Source of the DNA: Pseudomonadota bacterium
Lineage (GTDB): Bacteria; Pseudomonadota; Alphaproteobacteria; Caulobacterales; Caulobacteraceae
Direction of reading: 5' to 3'
Assembly: GCA_023412655.1 (NCBI GenBank)
Contig: JAEYNH010000204.1
Location: forward strand, 1 to 36,506
Length of the DNA: 36,506 bases
Part shown: positions 32,995-36,506 of the stretch, piece by piece
Layout: each line of letters opens with the position of its first letter
Numbering within the stretch: position 1 is the first letter of the stretch
Translations under genes and position numbers: made by a program
Notes under the pieces: model-generated
What the model saw: only the letters and a program-made list of their open reading frames with translations
Database searches by the model: none
What the model was told of the DNA's origin: nothing

Positions 32995-33597
32995 ATGGTG
33001 ACGCTCAACCGAATCTACACCCGTACGGGCGATGGCGGGATCACTCGACTGGCCACCGGCCAGCCGGTCAGCAAGAGCCACCGGCGGGTCGAGGCCTATG
33101 GCGCGGTCGACGAGACCAACGCCTGTGTGGGGCTGGCGCGGGTCCACACGAGCGCCCAGCCCGAAGGCCCAGACGTCGAGGCCTTCTCTGGATTCGACGC
33201 AATGCTGGCGCGAATCCAGAACGAGCTCTTCGACCTGGGCGCGGACCTGTCCACGCCGCCGCGCCCGGATGAGGTCGAGGGCCAGGCGCTGCGCATCTCG
33301 GACGCTCAGGTGGCGCGGCTGGAGTCGGAGATCGACGCGCTGAACGCCGAACTGCCGGAACTGAAGTCCTTCATCCTGCCGGCCGGCGCGCCGGCGGCGG
33401 CGGCCCTGCACCTGGCGCGCACCGTCTGCCGCAGGGCCGAGCGGGAGGCCGTGCGTCTTCTGGAAGCCGGGGAGCCGGTCAGCGGGCCGGCGATGCGTTA
33501 CCTGAACCGCCTGTCGGACCTGCTGTTCGTCGCGGCGAGGATCGCCAACGACCGGGGCCGAGCGGAAGTCTTCTGGCAGTCGGGCGCGACGCGCTAG
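32995..33597 (+). CDS. cob(I)yrinic acid a,c-diamide adenosyltransferase (PduO type)
   Basis: The 200-aa enzyme transfers the adenosyl group of ATP to cob(I)alamin. Family marks are the ATP loop RIYTRTGDGGIT, KSHRRVEAYGAVDETNACVG, FDLGADLSTP, SFILPAGAPAAAALHLART, VCRRAEREAVRL and YLNRLSDLLFVAAR. Length and motifs are those of a single-domain PduO-type enzyme. ATG 32995 is chosen over an earlier in-frame start because it begins at the conserved MVTLNRIYTRTGD. Its stop overlaps that of the opposite-strand gene in the palindrome CTAG. It probably shares a transcript with the HIG1-like gene. Confidence 0.95.
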   Translation: MVTLNRIYTRTGDGGITRLATGQPVSKSHRRVEAYGAVDETNACVGLARVHTSAQPEGPDVEAFSGFDAMLARIQNELFDLGADLSTPPRPDEVEGQALRISDAQVARLESEIDALNAELPELKSFILPAGAPAAAALHLARTVCRRAEREAVRLLEAGEPVSGPAMRYLNRLSDLLFVAARIANDRGRAEVFWQSGATR

Positions 33598-33887
33598 TTG
33601 GCCGCTGCGGCCTGAGCTTCCGGACCGGCCTGGCCGGGCGGCGCGGACTGGCCGACGGCCGCGCGGGCTGCGGCCTCGGCCTCCTTGTCCTGGATGGTGC
33701 GCCCGGTGATGTCGGAGATCAGCACAGGCTGGGCGCAGACGCGCTCGCCCGGGTCCCACCACTTGTTGGCCTCCGCGCACTTCTTGCCGGGGATCGCCCA
33801 GCCGAAGGTCCAGACCAGGACGCCGACGACCGCCAGGCCGAAGACGCCGAGGAAGATCAGCTTGAGGCGCTCGATCGTCGGGTTCAT
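33594..33887 (-). CDS. hypothetical single-helix membrane protein
   Basis: The 97-aa product starts MNPTIERLKLIFLGVFGLAV with one membrane helix at about residues 9-31. A periplasmic part with two cysteines follows (KKCAEANKWWDPGERVCAQP), then an Ala/Gln/Pro-rich tail (AARAAVGQSAPPGQAGPEAQ). I do not recognise the family, though KC-x-x-x-x-x-WWDP-x-x-x-x-C recurs in Caulobacterales proteins to my memory. It sits antiparallel between the adenosyltransferase and etfB, and its stop is shared with the adenosyltransferase stop. Confidence 0.75.
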   Translation of the reverse strand: MNPTIERLKLIFLGVFGLAVVGVLVWTFGWAIPGKKCAEANKWWDPGERVCAQPVLISDITGRTIQDKEAEAAARAAVGQSAPPGQAGPEAQAAAAN

Positions 33888-33980
33888 GCGGGGCCTTCTA
33901 GAAAACTTGAGCGGTGTCCGCTAGCCGGCCCCGTGGCCTGAATTGCGGCGCCCGCGAAGTTGCGCCGCGCCGCCGCGGGT

Positions 33981-34008
33981 TTGCAAAGCGCTCTGGAAGC
34001 TTTATTGC
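33981..34008 (+). promoter_or_regulatory. possible etfBA promoter
   Basis: TTGCAA (33981-33986) and TATTGC (34003-34008) are 16 bp apart, about 50 bp before the etfB ATG. Spacing and both boxes are acceptable but not strong. Confidence 0.4.
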
Positions 34009-34056
34009 CCCGGGCGTCCCATTTTTTCGCAATGCAAATTTGAGGCGCTACAACCC

Positions 34057-34806
34057 ATGAAGGTGTTGGTCCCGGTCAAGCGGGTGATCGACTACAACGT
34101 CAAGGCTCGGGTGAAAGCCGACCAGACGGGTGTCGACCTCGCGAACGTCAAGATGTCGATGAACCCCTTCGACGAAATCGCCGTCGAAGAGGCCGTCCGC
34201 CTGAAGGAAAAGGGCGCCGCCACCGAAGTGGTCGCCGTGTCGGTCGGCCCGACCCAGGCGCAGGAAACCCTGCGGACCGCCTTGGCCATGGGCGCGGACC
34301 GCGCCATCCTCGTCCAGACCGACCAGGACCTCGAGCCGCTGGCCGTCGCCAAGGTGCTCAAGGCGCTGATCGGCGAGGAAAACCCCGAGCTGGTGGTGAT
34401 GGGCAAGCAGGCCATCGACGGCGACAACGCCGCGACCGGCCAGATGCTCGCCGCGATCCTCGACTGGCCGCAGGCGACCTTCGCCAGCGCCGTGGAAGTC
34501 TCGGGCGGTTCGGCCAAGGTCACCCGTGAAGTGGACGGCGGCCTGCAGACCATCGAGGTCAGCCTGCCGGCGATCGTCACCGCCGACCTGCGCCTGAACG
34601 AGCCGCGCTACGCCAGCCTTCCCAACATCATGAAGGCCAAGAAGAAGCCGCTCGACGTGAAGGAGCTGGGCTCCCTCGGCGTCGACACGGCTCCGCGCCT
34701 CAAGGTGGTTAAGGTCACCGAGCCGCCGAAGCGCGCCGGTGGCGTGAAGGTGGAAAGCGCCGCCGATCTCGTCATGAAGCTGAAGAACGAAGCGGGGGTC
34801 CTCTAA
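34057..34806 (+). CDS. etfB: electron transfer flavoprotein beta subunit
   Basis: The 249-aa subunit starts MKVLVPVKRVIDYNVKARVK, followed by the ETF-beta marks MSMNPFDEIAVEEAVRLKEK, ALAMGADRAILVQTD, KQAIDGDNAATGQMLAAILD, and the C-terminal LNEPRYASLPNIMKAKKKPL recognition loop. It binds AMP and, with EtfA, carries electrons from acyl-CoA and other dehydrogenases to ETF-ubiquinone oxidoreductase. I chose ATG 34057; the upstream frame is not conserved. Its stop TAA overlaps the etfA ATG by 1 base (TAATG), so the two are coupled. Confidence 0.97.
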   Translation: MKVLVPVKRVIDYNVKARVKADQTGVDLANVKMSMNPFDEIAVEEAVRLKEKGAATEVVAVSVGPTQAQETLRTALAMGADRAILVQTDQDLEPLAVAKVLKALIGEENPELVVMGKQAIDGDNAATGQMLAAILDWPQATFASAVEVSGGSAKVTREVDGGLQTIEVSLPAIVTADLRLNEPRYASLPNIMKAKKKPLDVKELGSLGVDTAPRLKVVKVTEPPKRAGGVKVESAADLVMKLKNEAGVL

Positions 34807-35750
34807 TGGCCGTTCTCGTCATCGCCGATCACGACAACCAGACGCTCCGCGACGCCACCCACAAGACCGTCACCGCCGCCCAGAAGCTGTCGGGCGACAT
34901 CGACGTGCTGGTGGCCGGGACCAACACCGCCGCCGTAGCCGCGGAAGCCGCCAAGATCGCCGGCGTCCGCAAGGTGCTGGCCGCCGAGAGCGCCGAACTC
35001 GGCCAGGGCCTGGCCGAGGCCTATGAGGCCCTGGTGGTCCCGCTGGCCGCCAACTACGACGCGGTGCTGACCCCGGCGACCTCGCAGGGCAAGAACATCA
35101 GCCCCCGGATCGCCGCCAAGCTGGACGTGGCGCAGATCTCCGACGTGGTGGACATCGTCGATCCGTCGACCTTCGTGCGCCCGATCTACGCCGGCAACGC
35201 CCTGGAAACCGTCACCTCTTCCGATGGCAAGAAGGTGGTCACCGTCCGCCCGACCGTCTTCAAGGCGGCTGCGGAAGGCGGCTCGGCGCCGGTCGAGACG
35301 ATCGCGGCCCCCGCGGCCCCGGCCAAGACCAAGTTCGTCGGCCAGGAGATCGTCAAGTCGGCCCGTCCGGACCTCGGCGGCGCCAAGATCGTGGTCTCCG
35401 GCGGCCGCGCCCTGGGCTCGGCCGAAGAGTTCCAGAAGGTCATCGAGCCGCTGGCCGACAAGCTCGGCGCGGCCGTGGGCGCCTCGCGCGCCGCGGTGGA
35501 TGCCGGCTATGCGCCGAACGACTATCAGGTGGGGCAGACCGGCAAGGTGGTCGCCCCCGAGCTGTACGTCGCCGTCGGCATCTCCGGCGCCATCCAGCAC
35601 CTGGCCGGCATGAAGGACTCCAAGGTGATCGTCGCGATCAACAAGGATCCGGACGCGCCGATCTTCCAGGTGGCGGACTACGGCCTGGTCGCCGACTACA
35701 AGTCGGCGGTGCCGGAGCTGATGGACGAGCTGTCCAAGGTCGGCAAGTAA
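34806..35750 (+). CDS. etfA: electron transfer flavoprotein alpha subunit
   Basis: The 314-aa subunit has an N-terminal domain (MAVLVIADHDNQTLRDATHK) and the FAD-binding C-terminal domain with VVSGGRALGSAEEFQKVIEP, GASRAAVDAGYAPNDYQVGQ, TGKVVAPELYVAVGISGAIQ, HLAGMKDSKVIVAINKDPDA and PIFQVADYGLVADY. The FAD contacts in the GQTGKVV, S/G-ISGAIQH and INKDPDAPIF segments are complete. It starts inside the etfB stop. A strong terminator follows 28 bases after the stop. Confidence 0.97.
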   Translation: MAVLVIADHDNQTLRDATHKTVTAAQKLSGDIDVLVAGTNTAAVAAEAAKIAGVRKVLAAESAELGQGLAEAYEALVVPLAANYDAVLTPATSQGKNISPRIAAKLDVAQISDVVDIVDPSTFVRPIYAGNALETVTSSDGKKVVTVRPTVFKAAAEGGSAPVETIAAPAAPAKTKFVGQEIVKSARPDLGGAKIVVSGGRALGSAEEFQKVIEPLADKLGAAVGASRAAVDAGYAPNDYQVGQTGKVVAPELYVAVGISGAIQHLAGMKDSKVIVAINKDPDAPIFQVADYGLVADYKSAVPELMDELSKVGK

Positions 35751-35778
35751 GCCCGACCGGCAAGTCCAAGGACACAAG

Positions 35779-35808
35779 GGGGCGGCTCCTGGCGGGGCCG
35801 CCCCTTTT
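35779..35808 (+). terminator. intrinsic terminator after etfBA
   Basis: GGGGCGGC (35779-35786) pairs with GCCGCCCC (35797-35804), loop of 10 bases, followed by TTTT. Confidence 0.85.
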
Positions 35809-35831
35809 CCTTGCCTGCCTCCCGAGCCTCC

Positions 35832-36167
35832 CTAGCCGCCGGCCTCCAGGCGCACGGTCTCGGCGTCGGCGCTCTCAACGGTCAGATTGACCGACCGCGC
35901 GCCGAGCGGACGAGTCCGGTGGGCGAGGCCTGCAGGCACGGTGAAGCCCTGGCCCTCGCAAAGATCCACCGCACGGTCTGGCAGTTCGATCCGCAAGCCG
36001 CCCTCCAGCACCAGGAACATCTCGTCGCTGCCAGGGTGGCGATGCCAGGGATAGGCCTCGGTCATCACGCTGAGGCGGACCACGTGATCGTTGATCCTCG
36101 CCACCACCTGGTTGTCGTAGGCGGTGGTCACCTTCGCCGCGAGCCTGCGAAGGTCGACGAGGCTCAT
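35832..36167 (-). CDS. cupin-domain protein
   Basis: The 111-aa single-domain cupin starts MSLVDLRRLAAKVTTAYDNQ. Motif 1 is in AYPWHRHPGSDEMFLVLEGG (His, His, Glu metal ligands) and motif 2 in VPAGLAHRTRPLG (His). Complete ligand sets suggest a metal-dependent small-molecule enzyme or sensor. ATG 36167 has GGGGA upstream and overlaps the stop of the preceding small gene (ATGA), so expression is coupled. Longer starts upstream are not in a conserved frame. Confidence 0.88.
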   Translation of the reverse strand: MSLVDLRRLAAKVTTAYDNQVVARINDHVVRLSVMTEAYPWHRHPGSDEMFLVLEGGLRIELPDRAVDLCEGQGFTVPAGLAHRTRPLGARSVNLTVESADAETVRLEAGG

Positions 36168-36310
36168 CTGGCGGTCCCCGCCGCAGGGTAGGTCTGCAGC
36201 GCCACATGCGCCCGGTCCAGATAGCCCTGAACGCTGCGCGAGGCCGTGGCCGCGGCGGCCAGGCTGAGGAAGAGGCCGCTCGCGACGGCCATGGCGATGA
36301 GGTCCCGCAT
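36164..36310 (-). CDS. 48-aa small exported protein coupled to the cupin gene
   Basis: Reading from ATG 36310, with GAAGGAG 8 bases upstream, gives a 48-aa product starting MRDLIAMAVASGLFLSLAAA and ending in VQGYLDRAHVALQTYPAAGT-AR. The first 22 or so residues are a signal peptide or a membrane helix, leaving a short mature peptide. Its TGA overlaps the ATG of the cupin gene. Good ribosome-binding site, coupling and signal sequence support a real gene although it is too short for family recognition. Confidence 0.65.
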   Translation of the reverse strand: MRDLIAMAVASGLFLSLAAAATASRSVQGYLDRAHVALQTYPAAGTAR

Positions 36311-36400
36311 CGATCGTCTCCTTCATGTCGTCGCCACGCGGCGTGACTTCGGAGGTGGCCGCGAGATGTCGGTTCCGCGAACGATAGTTTTTGCGGAAGG

Positions 36401-36419
36401 TTGTTACCTGAGCTAACAA
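36401..36419. promoter_or_regulatory. LysR-type binding palindrome (T-N11-A)
   Basis: TTGTTA (36401-36406), CCTGAGC, TAACAA (36414-36419) is a perfect 6-bp inverted repeat spaced by 7, a classic LysR recognition form. It lies 6 bases before the LysR start and 90 bases before the small exported protein gene. Confidence 0.65.
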
Positions 36420-36425
36420 TTATCC

Positions 36426-36506
36426 ATGGTCAGGCTGCCGCCCTTCTTCGCCCTTCGCGCGCTGGAAGCGGGGGCGCCGCGCCGCCCCCAAAACCACCCC
36501 CGCCCC
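36426..36506 (+). CDS. LysR-family regulator, 5' end only
   Basis: The frame starts MVRLPPFFALRALEAG, matching the N-terminal helix of GcvA-like LysR proteins (LPPLxALRAFEAAAR). The frame then turns to Pro/Arg-rich low-complexity sequence (last about 35 bases, C- and G-runs) instead of the expected helix-turn-helix, probably because the contig ends in unreliable sequence. It is divergent from the small-protein/cupin operon with a LysR box between them, so it most likely controls that operon. Confidence 0.6.
   Translation, partial: MVRLPPFFALRALEAGAPRRPQNHPRP

Overview
The window is about 36.5 kb of very GC-rich, densely packed chromosomal DNA. It holds about 40 protein genes, one tRNA and one probable small RNA, and almost everything reads as core genome. 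GapR, a CpdR-type receiver protein, MotA without MotB, a zinc-free L36 and the gene set HIG1-like / cobalamin adenosyltransferase / etfB / etfA all point to an alphaproteobacterium of the Caulobacteraceae. Phenylobacterium or a close relative is my inference; I could not run a search. I see no insertion sequence, phage, integrase or CRISPR array.

Layout. 1-5.7 kb: a partial gene coupled to gapR, then folE, a HAD hydrolase coupled to rpmJ (L36, only 41 codons), an MltB-type lytic transglycosylase, an MFS transporter and motA. 5.8-12.2 kb: a small lipoprotein with a textbook terminator, mnmC, a small exported protein, a large TonB-dependent receptor and a divergent alcohol dehydrogenase-like gene. 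12.2-16.6 kb: two small minus-strand genes, tRNA-Val(GAC) with a clear promoter, cpdR, an N-formylglutamate amidohydrolase, a minus-strand small RNA and typA. 16.7-21.3 kb: a PAQR/hemolysin III membrane protein overlapped by an unknown gene that has a Fur-like palindrome upstream, then a GNAT enzyme, an aminotransferase, an SDR and an extensin-like protein. 21.3-28.3 kb: an M20 peptidase, a ClpP-like protease, a GH13 glucosidase, a Rieske oxygenase, and a divergent L,D-transpeptidase / M15 carboxypeptidase pair. 28.4-32.5 kb: a hydrolase, an O-methyltransferase, a GST and two tandem TetR regulators. 32.8-36.5 kb: the HIG1/adenosyltransferase/etf block, then a small exported protein coupled to a cupin gene, divergent from a LysR gene cut off by the window end.

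How the genes fit together. Several encode envelope and cell-cycle functions typical of Caulobacterales: chromosome topology (GapR), regulated proteolysis (CpdR, ClpP-like), the flagellar stator (MotA) and peptidoglycan remodelling (MltB-like, L,D-transpeptidase, M15 peptidase, extensin-like). Others serve translation (L36, MnmC, TypA, tRNA-Val) and electron transfer (EtfAB). The 28-32 kb stretch looks like a detoxification or small-molecule block under TetR control.

The most interesting non-coding signal is the roughly 84-nt minus-strand RNA at 14436-14519. It has a sigma70-like promoter, an unpaired anti-Shine-Dalgarno motif TTTCCTCCCT and a UUCG-capped terminator, and it resembles the alphaproteobacterial suhB/mmgR (alpha-r8) family. 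I found no clearly new multi-gene system. The less explained parts are the Fur-box candidate with its antisense-overlapping orphan gene, the 48-aa exported protein coupled to the cupin gene, and the tandem TetR pair.
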